This document shows, in pieces, positions 43,069-51,487 of a stretch of 64,000 bases of DNA. Under the pieces are notes generated by a model. The model did no database searches. It had not been told where the DNA came from and saw only the letters and a program-made list of their open reading frames with translations. The stretch is from NCBI RefSeq assembly GCF_016916835.1, contig NZ_JAFFIX010000013.1:124001-188000 (forward strand), read 5' to 3'. Every line of letters begins with the position of its first letter. The first letter of the stretch is position 1. Source of the stretch: Actinacidiphila bryophytorum. Its GTDB lineage: Bacteria > Actinomycetota > Actinomycetes > Streptomycetales > Streptomycetaceae. Made by a program: the position numbers and the translations under genes.

Positions 43069-44349
43069 ATGCGGACTCAGCGGCTGACACGCCTGCCGGT
43101 ACTCCTCGCGCTGCTCGCCCTGCTCGCTGCGGGTCTGGTGGGCGGTGCGACCCGGTCGCACGCGGCCGTGCCCAAGCCGGTCGTGAACGGGTCCGTCTTC
43201 AACGACCCGCTCGGCACCGCCGACCAGCAGGCGGCGATCTTCACCCAGCTGATCCGGCTGATCGACGCGACGCCCGCGGGCCAGGAGATCCGCGCCTCGA
43301 TGTTCGAGTTCGCCGACATGGGCGTTGCGGACGCGCTGATCGCCGCGCACGACCGGGGTGTCAGCGTCAAGGTCATCGTGGACGACTCGACGTACGAGGG
43401 CGCCGACCCCGCGGCCTGGAAGGCACTCAAGGACCCGGCCACGGGCCTGGGCAGCGACGACAGCAAGCCGTCCTGGATCGTCGTGTGCGACGACAGGTTC
43501 GAGGACGACGACGGGGTCGACGACGTCAAGCGCGGCTGCCTGGCGACCGAGCCGCCGGGACCCGCCTACAACCACAACAAGTTCTTCCTCTTCTCCAGGA
43601 TCGGCCCCTTCGACGACGGCACCAGCTACAGCAAGGTGGTCTTCCAGACCTCGTCCAACCTCAGCGACTGGTACAAGGTCGAGTCCTACAACGACTCCGT
43701 CACCTTCGCCGACGCGACGGTCTACGACGGCTACGCCGCCTTCCACGAGGCCGAGCGGGCCGCGCGCTACTCCAGCACGGGGAACAACGCCTACTACCGC
43801 AGTACGCCCACCGGCAGCACCTACCGGGCGTACTTCTTCCCGCGCAAGGACTCCTCCTACTACAACCCCGACAGCGACACGATCGTGAACGCGCTCAAGG
43901 AGGTCAGCTGCGCCTACACCGGCACCGACGGCAAGCGGCACCAGACCGACGTGCGGGTCGTGATGCTCAACTTCCTCGGCTCGCGCAAGCAGGTGGCGAC
44001 CGAGCTGGCGGCGCTGCGGGCGGCGGGCTGCTGGATCGACGTCATCTACGCCAGCGGCGACTCCACCGTCACCGGCATCCTGGGCGATGCCGGGATCGAG
44101 TACCTGCCCTGCAAGTTCAACGTCGCGCCCGGCATCGACGTGCGCCCGCACGACAAGTTCATGCTGATCGACGGCGACTACAACGGCAGCATCACCCCGC
44201 GGGTGTACATGGGAAGTCCGAACTTCGACGGCTCGTCGCTGCGTTCGTCGGACCAGGCGCTGGTACGCATCACCAGCGCCGCCTACCACGCGCAGTATCT
44301 GAGCTTCTTCTACAAGATCCGCGCGGCCTGCCGGGCCGGCGGGGCCTGA
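43069..44349 (+). CDS. Secreted phospholipase D-like protein
   Basis: A 426-residue exported protein with a clear Sec signal ('LPVLLALLALLAAGLVGGATRSHA', cleavage near residue 32). It has two phospholipase-D-type halves. The first motif is 'YNHNKFFLFS', in which the Asp of HxKxxxxD is Ser. The second is 'RPHDKFMLIDGDY', fully canonical. Associated strands 'EIRASMFEFADMGVADAL' and 'VVFQTSSNLSDW' fit the fold, with 'YMGSPNFDGSSL' after the second motif. It may cleave phospholipids, nucleic acid or wall phosphodiesters outside the cell. ATG 43069 is chosen since upstream in-frame starts would precede the signal peptide by an odd extension. Confidence 0.85.
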   Translation: MRTQRLTRLPVLLALLALLAAGLVGGATRSHAAVPKPVVNGSVFNDPLGTADQQAAIFTQLIRLIDATPAGQEIRASMFEFADMGVADALIAAHDRGVSVKVIVDDSTYEGADPAAWKALKDPATGLGSDDSKPSWIVVCDDRFEDDDGVDDVKRGCLATEPPGPAYNHNKFFLFSRIGPFDDGTSYSKVVFQTSSNLSDWYKVESYNDSVTFADATVYDGYAAFHEAERAARYSSTGNNAYYRSTPTGSTYRAYFFPRKDSSYYNPDSDTIVNALKEVSCAYTGTDGKRHQTDVRVVMLNFLGSRKQVATELAALRAAGCWIDVIYASGDSTVTGILGDAGIEYLPCKFNVAPGIDVRPHDKFMLIDGDYNGSITPRVYMGSPNFDGSSLRSSDQALVRITSAAYHAQYLSFFYKIRAACRAGGA

Positions 44350-44391
44350 GCCGAGCCGGGGACGGGGCGGGCGCCCCGCCCCCCGACACCG

Positions 44392-46815
44392 TCAGCCCAG
44401 GTGCCGCAGGGTGACCGACTCCCCCGGGCGCAGGTCCACCGTGCGGACGGCGCCGCCCGCGACCACGGTCGTGCTGCGTCCGCCGACGCTGCGCAGCGTC
44501 GCCTCGGTGACCTTGCCGTCGCGCCAGCTCAGGTCCGCGACGAAGCCGCCGCGTATACCCACGCCCGAGACCGAACCGGCCGCCGCCCAGGCCGCGGGCA
44601 GCGCGGGCAGCAGTTCCACATGGCCGGGCCGGGAGTACACCAGCATCTCCAGGACGGCGGCGGGGGTGCCGAAGTTGGCGTCGATCTGGAAGATGCCGCG
44701 GCCCTGCTCGACCTGGTAGATGTCGAAGAGGTTCATCGCACTGCCGTTGCTGCCGCCGGCGGACGGCCTGAGGTTGGTGACGACCAGCTGGTACGCCTTC
44801 TCGGCGTCCTTCAGCCGCGCCCAGCACAGGCTGCGCCAGGCGTTGGCCCAGCCGAAGCTGTTCATGCCGCGGGCGGTGAGCAGGGCCGTCGCACCGGCCA
44901 GGACGTCCTTCGGGGTGGAGTCGTCGGGGCGTATCCGGTCCCCGGGGAAGAGGCCGAACAGCGGCGAGAGGTGGCGGTGGGTGGTCTCACCGAGGTTGTC
45001 GGGCGACATCCACTCCTCCAGCCAGCCCGTCGTCGGGCTCACCACCGGCAGGTAGAGGCGGTCCCGCAGCGCCTCGACGGCGGCGCCGTACCCGGTGTCG
45101 GTGCCGAGCACCTGCGTGGCGGTCCGGTAGTGGCCGAAGAGGTTCCACACCAGTTCCTGCGCGTAGGTGATGCCCTTGGCGTCCAGCGGACCCTGTTCGG
45201 GCGACCAGTCGCTGTCGGCGACCAGGACCTCCCGCGAGGCGCCCGACGCGTCGGTGACCGTGGTGGTGAGCAGCCGCGCCTCCCAGAACTGGACGGCGCC
45301 CTTGAGCAGCGGGTAGACCTTGGCCAGGTAGTCGCGGTCCTGGGTGAACTCGTAGTGCTCGTAGAGGTTGTGGCACAGCCAGGCGTTCCCTGCCGGGTGC
45401 CACCACCAACCGCCCCCGCCGTAGGGGTTGGTGGAGATCGCGACGGTCCAGCCGGCCACCTTGCCGCCGGAGTTGCGGTAGCGGTTGGCGGGGCTCTCGA
45501 ACAGCCGCCGGGTGGTGTCGGTCCAGGACGGCAGCTGCGCCAGGCAGTAGTCGGCGAAGGCGTCGAAGCACCCGGACAGGGCCGCCCGGTCGGCCAGCCA
45601 GTAGTTCATCTGGATGTTGATGTCGGTGTGGTAGTCGCCCATCCAGTCCGGGTCGTTGCCGTCCAGCCACACGCTCTGCAGTCCCATCGGCAGGCTGCCG
45701 CGCGACCCGGAGATCATCAGGTAGCGGCCGTACTGCAGATACCCGGCCTCCAGCTCCGGGTCGGGTACGCCGTCGCGCCAGCGCGCCTGCACCCGCTGCC
45801 AGGTGTCCAGTTCGCGCTGCGCGGCTGAGGAGGTGCCCAGGTTCAGCCCGAACTGCTCGAAGACCGCGCGGAAGTCGGCGACATGGGTGTCCAGCAGGGT
45901 GGTCGCGGAGTGCCGGGCGGCGGCGCGGACCTTGGTGAGGGCCAGCGCGTGCGGGTCGGCCGACGGGTCACGGAAGCCCGCGGACGCGTCGGGTGCGTAG
46001 TCCGTGCCACCGCTCAGCACCACCGTGAGGTCCCGGCACCCGGTGAAGGTGAGCGAGCCGCCGTCGGCGGCGACCTTGCCGGTGCTGCTGGAGACGGTGA
46101 CCGCGGCGCCGTAGCGCAGGCCGTTGCCGAGGGCGGCGGCGAAAGAGGCGGTGCGGGAGGCCGGGTCGGCGGCGGTGGTCTCGCCGTGGGTGCCGGCCAG
46201 CGAGACGGTGCCGGTGTAACTGCCGCCGCCGCGCTGGGAGAAGGCCAGCACGATCACGTCGTCGGGGCGGCTGGCGAACAGCTGCCGCTGGTAGGTCACC
46301 CCGGCGATGTCGTACGTCGTGGTGACGACGCCCTGCGCCATGTCCAGGACGCGCCGGTAGCCGTCGACGCCGCCCAGGTCGTGCCCCGGTATCGCCACGG
46401 TGAGCTGTGCCAGCAGCGTCAGCGAGCCGAAGTCGTCGCGGCCGTAGGGGAACTGGCCGTCGTCCTGCAGGGTGTCGTTGGCGCCGCCGGTCCACAAGGT
46501 GGCGTCGGTGACCGTCAGGAGTTCGGCGGCCGGGTCGTTGCTCGCCAGCGCGCCCAGCCGTCCGTTGCCGACCGGCAGTCCCTGGCCGATCATCGAGCCG
46601 GCGGACCCGGGGGCCTGCCACCACAGCTGGTTCTTCGCCGCGTCGGCGGCCGGCAGCAGCGGGGAGCGCGCCGGGCGCAGCGGGGCGGCGGATGCGGTGA
46701 AGGCGGGCAGGCCGCAGAGGGCGGCGGCCCCGGTCGCGGCGGCGAGGGCCAGGAAGCCCCTGCGGCCGGTGGTGCCGGGGCGGTCGGCGGGCGTGGCGCC
46801 GGGCTGGATGTCCAC
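44392..46815 (-). CDS. Tat-exported GH95 glycosidase (alpha-fucosidase/galactosidase type)
   Basis: An 807-residue enzyme with a twin-arginine signal ('TGRRGFLALAAATGAAAL'). An N-terminal beta-sandwich ('GQGLPVGNGRLGALASND', 'LWTGGANDT') is followed by an (alpha/alpha)6 barrel with 'YHTDINIQMNYWLADRA' (the Asn positions that activate water) and 'VADSDWSPEQGP' (general acid Glu). A C-terminal beta domain ('FQIDANFG', 'LLPALPAAW') ends it. This is the complete GH95 plan, acting by inversion on alpha-1,2-L-fucosides, or on alpha-L-galactosides in some members, found in plant xyloglucan and pectin. GTG start. It is downstream of a secreted GH27 and a ROK regulator on the same strand. Confidence 0.9.
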   Translation of the reverse strand: MDIQPGATPADRPGTTGRRGFLALAAATGAAALCGLPAFTASAAPLRPARSPLLPAADAAKNQLWWQAPGSAGSMIGQGLPVGNGRLGALASNDPAAELLTVTDATLWTGGANDTLQDDGQFPYGRDDFGSLTLLAQLTVAIPGHDLGGVDGYRRVLDMAQGVVTTTYDIAGVTYQRQLFASRPDDVIVLAFSQRGGGSYTGTVSLAGTHGETTAADPASRTASFAAALGNGLRYGAAVTVSSSTGKVAADGGSLTFTGCRDLTVVLSGGTDYAPDASAGFRDPSADPHALALTKVRAAARHSATTLLDTHVADFRAVFEQFGLNLGTSSAAQRELDTWQRVQARWRDGVPDPELEAGYLQYGRYLMISGSRGSLPMGLQSVWLDGNDPDWMGDYHTDINIQMNYWLADRAALSGCFDAFADYCLAQLPSWTDTTRRLFESPANRYRNSGGKVAGWTVAISTNPYGGGGWWWHPAGNAWLCHNLYEHYEFTQDRDYLAKVYPLLKGAVQFWEARLLTTTVTDASGASREVLVADSDWSPEQGPLDAKGITYAQELVWNLFGHYRTATQVLGTDTGYGAAVEALRDRLYLPVVSPTTGWLEEWMSPDNLGETTHRHLSPLFGLFPGDRIRPDDSTPKDVLAGATALLTARGMNSFGWANAWRSLCWARLKDAEKAYQLVVTNLRPSAGGSNGSAMNLFDIYQVEQGRGIFQIDANFGTPAAVLEMLVYSRPGHVELLPALPAAWAAAGSVSGVGIRGGFVADLSWRDGKVTEATLRSVGGRSTTVVAGGAVRTVDLRPGESVTLRHLG

Positions 46816-46882
46816 TGCTGCACTCCAGGGTGAGGGAACGGCGGGAGCGGTCCTACGGGGCGGGCTGGTCGGGGGCAGGGGT

Positions 46883-46918
46883 CCGGGGGCGGGATCCGGT
46901 GCGGGACCCCGCCCCCGG
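46883..46918 (-). terminator. Terminator of the second GH27 gene
   Basis: CCGGGGGCGGG pairs with CCCGCCCCCGG (11 bp) around a 14-base loop, 6 bp after the GH27 stop on the minus strand. It would separate GH27 from GH95 transcription at least partly. Confidence 0.65.
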
Positions 46919-46923
46919 GCGGG

Positions 46924-48768
46924 TCAGAGCGACGTGGGGACGTCGATCCGGTCGATGTCCGGCGCGTATCCGCCGGCTCCGCTGTCGAAGGTGACGGTGT
47001 TGGCGCCGGCCTTCAGCGCCAGTCGGACGCTGACGGTCGCGGTCGTGCTCCAGTCGCCCGTGGAGGGGAAGGGCAGGCTGGTGCCGTTGCCGCCGTCGGA
47101 GGACACGGTCACCGAGCGCGGGTCGCCGCTGACGTAGCGGACCTTGACGGTGTAGATGCCGGCCTTCTTCACGGTGACGCCGTTGAAGCGCAGCGTGCCG
47201 CCGTCGTAGAGGTTGCCGACCTTCTTGCCGCCCGAGCAGGTGTCGCAGCCGGCCACCGCGGCGTTGCCGCCCAGGGTGTTGGCCGCGGACTCGGCCTCGT
47301 AGCCGGTGGTGGCCAGGGTGCGGCCGTTCGGGCGGACGGTGAACAGCCGGGAACCGTGGGCGGGCAGCGCCTCGGTGATCCGGTCGCGGTAGGGGCCGAG
47401 GTCGCGCTTGTTCCACAGGTCGCGCACGGAGGCGTTGCCGGTGAAGCCGAGGGCCGCCCAGTCGGCGGTGACCGAGGCGGGGGCGCCGGCGAGGTTGAAC
47501 AGGGCGACGGTGTAGCTGCCGTCGGGGTTCGCGGTGGCCCACACCTGCTGGTCGCCGACCGGGGTGACCGGGCGGGCGACGGGCGAGGTGTTCTGGTCGA
47601 CGGCGATGACCTCGCGGTTGGTCAGCAGCGAGACGCCGTAGCTGTCCAGGGAGGTGATGTCGTCACCGGTGAACAGCGGGGACTTGTTGATCGCCCACAG
47701 CGTCATGTAGCTCTGTCGCTCGGCCTGGGTCAGACCGTCCATCGCGCCGTTGCCGACGTCGACCGCGTCGAGGTCGTTCCAGCCGCCGGGTCCTGCCTTG
47801 CCGCTCCAGGCGGGTGCGTCGTTCCACCGGTCGTTGACCGAGTTCTCCCAGGTGACCAGGGTGTTGCAGTAGCACTCGACGTCGGTGTCGATCCGCCAGC
47901 CGTCGGAGTACCGCTGCCAGTCGGCGGCGTGGCCGATGTCGAGGGACCAGGACAACTCCAGGTGGATGGGCCGCCCGGTCGCGGCGATCGCCTTCTGCCA
48001 GGCGGCGACGTCGGGGACGTTGTCGTAGTTGTCACCGGACCTGGAGGAGCCGGGTCCCACGCCGTCCAGCTTGAGGAAGTCGTAGCCCCAGTCGGCGAAC
48101 GCCTGCGCCTGCGAGTCGACGTAGGCCTGCGCGCACGGGCTGCCGAAGTCCAACTTGTAGGCGCTGTCCCAGCCGTTGGTGGTGCGCAGGTCCGGGTAGA
48201 CGGCGTCCGCGGTGGTGCAGCCCGGCGCACCGAGTATCGGCACCTTGCCATCGCCGTAGGCGCCCTTCTCCAGGCCGACGGGCAGGTAGATGCCGGCCTT
48301 GAGGCCCTTGGCGTGGATGTGGTCGGCGACCGGCTTCATGCCGTGCGGGAAGCGCACCGGGTCGGGGCGCTGCCGGCCGTACTGGTCGTAGCCGGGCGTC
48401 CAGCTGTTGTCCATCCACCACCCGGCGTCGATGTTGACGTAGGTGTAGCCGAAGTCCTTGAGCTTCGCGGCGAGCGCGTCCGTCTGCTTCAGGACGTTCG
48501 CCTCGGTGAGGTAGCTGTAGCTGCCGTCGGGGTTGAGCCCCGGGTACTGCGAGGACTGCATGCTCCAGCTGGACCAGCCCATGTACGGCGTGGCGGCGCC
48601 GGCGCCGGCCGGATCCGCGGGGGCGGGGGCGGCGGCGCCGGCGCCCGTGGCGGCGGGGGCAGCCACCGCCACGCCGGCCGTGACGGCCAGCACCAGCAGC
48701 GCTCTGACGGACCGGCGCATCAGGCCGCGGGCGGTGCCGCGCGGGGCCGGGGACGAGGATGACCGCAT
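46924..48768 (-). CDS. Secreted GH27 glycosidase with CBM35-like domain
   Basis: A 614-residue exported GH27 enzyme. The signal region is at about residues 17-45. The barrel shows 'TPYMGWSSWSMQSSQYPG', 'YVNIDAGWW', nucleophile D235 in 'YDFLKLDGVGPG' and acid/base around D296 in 'GWRIDTDVECYC'. A C-terminal Greek-key domain and a CBM35-like module ('YEAESAANTLGGNA', 'GGYAPDIDRIDVP') follow. The sequence around the nucleophile differs from the first GH27 here (KLDGV against KYDNC), so specificity may be different, for example beta-L-arabinopyranosidase, an activity known in streptomycete GH27. The ATG at 48768 follows AGGAGG; the internal ATG 48720 has no ribosome site. Confidence 0.88.
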   Translation of the reverse strand: MRSSSSPAPRGTARGLMRRSVRALLVLAVTAGVAVAAPAATGAGAAAPAPADPAGAGAATPYMGWSSWSMQSSQYPGLNPDGSYSYLTEANVLKQTDALAAKLKDFGYTYVNIDAGWWMDNSWTPGYDQYGRQRPDPVRFPHGMKPVADHIHAKGLKAGIYLPVGLEKGAYGDGKVPILGAPGCTTADAVYPDLRTTNGWDSAYKLDFGSPCAQAYVDSQAQAFADWGYDFLKLDGVGPGSSRSGDNYDNVPDVAAWQKAIAATGRPIHLELSWSLDIGHAADWQRYSDGWRIDTDVECYCNTLVTWENSVNDRWNDAPAWSGKAGPGGWNDLDAVDVGNGAMDGLTQAERQSYMTLWAINKSPLFTGDDITSLDSYGVSLLTNREVIAVDQNTSPVARPVTPVGDQQVWATANPDGSYTVALFNLAGAPASVTADWAALGFTGNASVRDLWNKRDLGPYRDRITEALPAHGSRLFTVRPNGRTLATTGYEAESAANTLGGNAAVAGCDTCSGGKKVGNLYDGGTLRFNGVTVKKAGIYTVKVRYVSGDPRSVTVSSDGGNGTSLPFPSTGDWSTTATVSVRLALKAGANTVTFDSGAGGYAPDIDRIDVPTSL

Positions 48769-48830
48769 GGGTCGTCGGACCTCCTGTTGTGGGATACGGG
48801 GAAGGCGTGCCGGAAGCGGGGGCTGTCCGG

Positions 48831-48862
48831 CGGCCGGGGGCCGGCCCTGGCGGGCCCGGCCG
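48831..48862 (-). terminator. Hairpin directly after the ROK gene
   Basis: CGGCCGGG pairs with CCCGGCCG (8 bp) and an inner GGCCGGCC can extend the structure. It abuts the ROK stop codon on the minus strand. Confidence 0.5.
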
Positions 48863-50044
48863 TCAGTCCTGCGGGGTGTGGGGTCCGATGAAGGACTGGA
48901 TCGCGGTGGCCGCGGCGCCCCGCGCCCACTCCTCGAAGGGCAGCGGACGGGTCATCAGGTCGCATTGCGCGGCGGTGCCGAAGGCGGACCGGGTGAAGGC
49001 GGTGCGGATGTCCTCGGCGAAGAGGTCGTAGGCGGCCAGGCCCTCGCCCGAGATGATCACCCGCTCGGGGCCGAGGACGTTGACGACCGAGCCGATGGCG
49101 CGGCCGATCGCGTCACCGGCTCTGGCGTAGACCTCGCGGGCCAGGGGGTCGCCGCCGCGGGCCAGTTCGAGCGCCTCTGCCGCGGTGGCCACGGGCTTTC
49201 CCGTGGCGGCCCTGACCTCGCGCAGGATCGCCGGGTCCGCGGCGATCCCCTCGACGCAGCCCTGGTTGCCGCAGTGGCACAGCGGTCCGCGCGGGTCGAT
49301 GGACAGGTGCCCGATCTCGCCCGCGACGCCGTGCGCACCGGAGACGACCCTGCCGCCCACCACCAGGCCGCAGCCGATGCCCGCTCCGACCGTCACCAGG
49401 GCGAAGTCCGACAGGCCCACCCCGGCGCCGAACCACTGCTCGGCCACGGTGAGCGCCCGCACGTCGTTGTCGACGGTGACCGGCAGGCCCGTCGCGGTGG
49501 CCGCCACGTCGGCGAGCGGCACGTCCCGCCAGTCGAGGAAGGGCGAGTACCTGACGACGCCGTCCACCCGGTCCACGTCGCCGGACACCGCGATGCCAAG
49601 GCCGCAGACCCGGACCCCGAACCCCTCGGCCTCCGTGAGCAGTTCCTGCACCATGGCCAGCAGCGACGGCAGTACGGCGGCCGGTTCGCGGCCGGTCAGC
49701 GCCATGTGCCGGGCGACCCGGATACGGCAGCACAGGTCGGTGAGCACCGCGATGATCTCGTCGCCGGTCACCTTCAGGCCGATGAAGAGCGCCCGGCCGC
49801 CGTCCACCCGCACCAGGTTGGCGGGGCGCCCGATGGCGGGCCGCGCCTGCTCGTCCAGGTCCTCGACCAGGTAGCCGACCTCCATCAGCGGCCGTACGGC
49901 CTTGGTGACCGCGGCCGGTGACAGCCGGGTGCGCCGGGCCACCTCGGCCCGGGTGAGCGGGCCGTGGGACAGCACGGTGGTGAAGACCAGCGACGCGGCG
50001 GGCGTCGTCGCCGGGACGGTCTCGTGCAGAGGGGCTGGGCACAT
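48863..50044 (-). CDS. ROK family transcriptional regulator
   Basis: A 393-residue ROK repressor. An N-terminal winged helix ('GPLTRAEVARRTRLSPAAVTKAVRPLMEVG') precedes a ROK sugar-kinase-like domain with the ATP-binding 'VTVGAGIGCGLVVGG', the sugar-binding 'GEIGHLSID' and the zinc motif 'CHCGNQGCVE'. Members bind sugars and control sugar-use genes. The start ATG lies 7 bases after the -10 of a near-consensus promoter, so the mRNA is leaderless. Two secreted glycosidases (GH27, then GH95) follow on the same strand, making them the likely regulated genes, together with autoregulation through an inverted repeat in its promoter spacer. Confidence 0.92.
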   Translation of the reverse strand: MCPAPLHETVPATTPAASLVFTTVLSHGPLTRAEVARRTRLSPAAVTKAVRPLMEVGYLVEDLDEQARPAIGRPANLVRVDGGRALFIGLKVTGDEIIAVLTDLCCRIRVARHMALTGREPAAVLPSLLAMVQELLTEAEGFGVRVCGLGIAVSGDVDRVDGVVRYSPFLDWRDVPLADVAATATGLPVTVDNDVRALTVAEQWFGAGVGLSDFALVTVGAGIGCGLVVGGRVVSGAHGVAGEIGHLSIDPRGPLCHCGNQGCVEGIAADPAILREVRAATGKPVATAAEALELARGGDPLAREVYARAGDAIGRAIGSVVNVLGPERVIISGEGLAAYDLFAEDIRTAFTRSAFGTAAQCDLMTRPLPFEEWARGAAATAIQSFIGPHTPQD

Positions 50045-50051
50045 GGCCGGA

Positions 50052-50080
50052 AAAGTAGAGTGGTTCTTTTCCACTGTCAA
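50052..50080 (-). promoter_or_regulatory. Near-consensus promoter and operator of the ROK gene
   Basis: On the minus strand TTGACA (plus 50075-50080), a 17-base spacer and TACTTT (plus 50052-50057) are followed 7 bases later by the ATG. The spacer contains the inverted repeat AGTGG-n7-CCACT (50059-50075), a likely repressor site. Confidence 0.8.
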
Positions 50081-50199
50081 TGAAAAAAGCAGGACTCCGG
50101 AGAACAGTGCGATGAGCGCCGCTCAACCTGCAAAAGCTGCCACCGGTGCGGTTTTTGATGAGGATTCGAAGGCAGACCCGCTACTTTTGCACCAGCGCT

Positions 50200-50440
50200 C
50201 AGCCGTACCAGCGCGGGCGGGGGTGTCGTCGGCCAGCAGCACCCCGGCCAGCGACTCCTGCGCGTGCAGCGAGGCGAGCACGGTCCTGCCCCAGGCCACG
50301 GCGCTCACAAGCTCGCCGCCGAGCAGTTGGCGCGGCGCCGCCAGGTCGTTCAGCAGCCGGTCGACGTCCGCCATCAGGTCGCGGGCGAGCAGCAGGGCGG
50401 CCCGGGCCAGGTTGGCTGCTTTCCGTTCATCTGGCGCGCG
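50200..50440 (-). pseudogene. Possible gene remnant between ROK and hydrolase genes
   Basis: On the minus strand this stretch encodes a helical segment with streptomycete codon bias ('ARAALLLARDLMADVDRLLND', then 'QLLGGELVSAVAWGRTVLASLH' as positions, and 'ESLAGVLLADD'). It is bounded by AT-richer DNA on both sides. The frame stays open from 50545 to 50123, but no good ribosome site is seen and the ends look unlike protein. It may be a decayed gene or a chance frame; no family is recognised. Confidence 0.25.
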
Positions 50441-50475
50441 CTGTCCGCAACGGCGGTGGACCGCCGGAAAAAGAA

Positions 50476-50506
50476 TTGGCGGGGCGGGAACGGGGCCGTG
50501 TAGCGT
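50476..50506 (+). promoter_or_regulatory. Candidate promoter of the small ORF and hydrolase
   Basis: TTGGCG (50476-50481), a 19-base spacer and TAGCGT (50501-50506) on the plus strand. The predicted transcript would include the 17-codon ORF at 50544 and then the hydrolase gene. Confidence 0.45.
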
Positions 50507-50543
50507 CCTGCCTACCGTGACGTCGTGCGAGGAGGTGGGACCC

Positions 50544-50597
50544 ATGAAGGCAGTAGGTATGTGGTGCTCCCCGAATCCCTCACGGCCGGGCGACTGA
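50544..50597 (+). CDS. 17-codon upstream ORF with strong ribosome site
   Basis: ATG 50544 lies 8 bases after a very strong GGAGGTGGGA ribosome site and encodes MKAVGMWCSPNPSRPGD, then TGA. It ends 55 bp before the ATG of the alpha/beta hydrolase. The peptide has adjacent Trp-Cys codons. It is unlike the 'HVDLC' leader peptides. It could be a leader peptide controlling the hydrolase or a small functional peptide; nothing more can be concluded from sequence alone. Confidence 0.5.
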   Translation: MKAVGMWCSPNPSRPGD

Positions 50598-50652
50598 CGT
50601 AGCTGTCGCAGGGAGCGCCGGAAAGACAGGCACTTCCGAAAGGCAGCACGTC

Positions 50653-51426
50653 ATGACATCTGTGCAGAATTCTGTGTGTTTCACCGCGGAGTCCACCTCC
50701 GACGGTGTCCTCGAACGCGACTTCACCGTGGGTGAGGTCACCGGCGCGCTCTGGTCGCCGGCTCCCGGCTCCGACGGCCCGGCCGGGCTGGACCGCTCAC
50801 CGCTGGTGCTGCTCGGGCACGGCGGCGGCAACCACCGCAAGCACCCGGCGATGACCGGCCGTGCGCACCTGCTGGTGAAGGGCTGCGGCTTCCACGTCGC
50901 CGCCATCGACGCGCCCGGCCACGGCGGCCGGCCGCTCACCGAGCACGACAAGCAGGAGATCGCCGTGATGCAGGCGGCGATGGCGGCGGGCGAGCCCGTC
51001 GGCCCGATCGTCGTCCGCTACAACGCCTACCTGGCCGAGCAGGCCGTGCCCGAGTGGCAGGCGGTGCTCGACGCCCTGCAGGAGCTTCCGGAGATCGGCG
51101 CCGAGGGGCCGGTCGGCTACTTCGGGCTGAACATGGGCACCGCGATCGGGGTGCCGCTGGCGGCGGCGGAGCCGCGGATCACCGCCGCAGTCTTCGGCCT
51201 GCACTGGCCCGACCGGCTGGCCACCCTGGCGAAGGAGATCACCGTCCCGGTCGAGTTCATGCTCCAGTGGGACGACGAGCACATCCCGCGTGAGGAGGGT
51301 CTTGCACTCTTCGACGCCTTCGCGTCGAAGGAGAAGACCCTGCATGTGAACGCGGGCCGGCACAAGGAGCTGCCGCGGTTCGAGTCGGACAGCGCGGTCC
51401 GCTTCTTCGCGCGGCACCTCGTCTGA
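50653..51426 (+). CDS. Alpha/beta hydrolase-fold protein with Asn at the nucleophile
   Basis: A 257-residue dienelactone-hydrolase-like protein with 'LVLLGHGGGNHRKHP' (oxyanion region), 'DAPGHGGR', an acid in 'LQWDDEHIP' and a His in 'NAGRHKELPRF'. The nucleophile elbow reads 'GYFGLNMGT', so the Ser/Cys of GxSxG is Asn160 (codon AAC). Classical hydrolase activity should therefore be absent or altered, although the rest of the fold is well kept. The gene has its own GAAAGGC ribosome site and a 17-codon ORF upstream. A strong terminator follows, so the unit is small. Confidence 0.85.
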   Translation: MTSVQNSVCFTAESTSDGVLERDFTVGEVTGALWSPAPGSDGPAGLDRSPLVLLGHGGGNHRKHPAMTGRAHLLVKGCGFHVAAIDAPGHGGRPLTEHDKQEIAVMQAAMAAGEPVGPIVVRYNAYLAEQAVPEWQAVLDALQELPEIGAEGPVGYFGLNMGTAIGVPLAAAEPRITAAVFGLHWPDRLATLAKEITVPVEFMLQWDDEHIPREEGLALFDAFASKEKTLHVNAGRHKELPRFESDSAVRFFARHLV

Positions 51427-51434
51427 CAGGCGCG

Positions 51435-51476
51435 CCGCGGCCCCGGGGACGGCGTGCGCCGTTCCCGGGGCCGCGG
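51435..51476. terminator. Strong bidirectional terminator
   Basis: A 19-bp stem with one G-U pair (left arm 51435-51453, right arm 51458-51476) and a GTGC loop, placed between convergent genes. Confidence 0.9.
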
Positions 51477-51487
51477 GGCGGGCGGGG

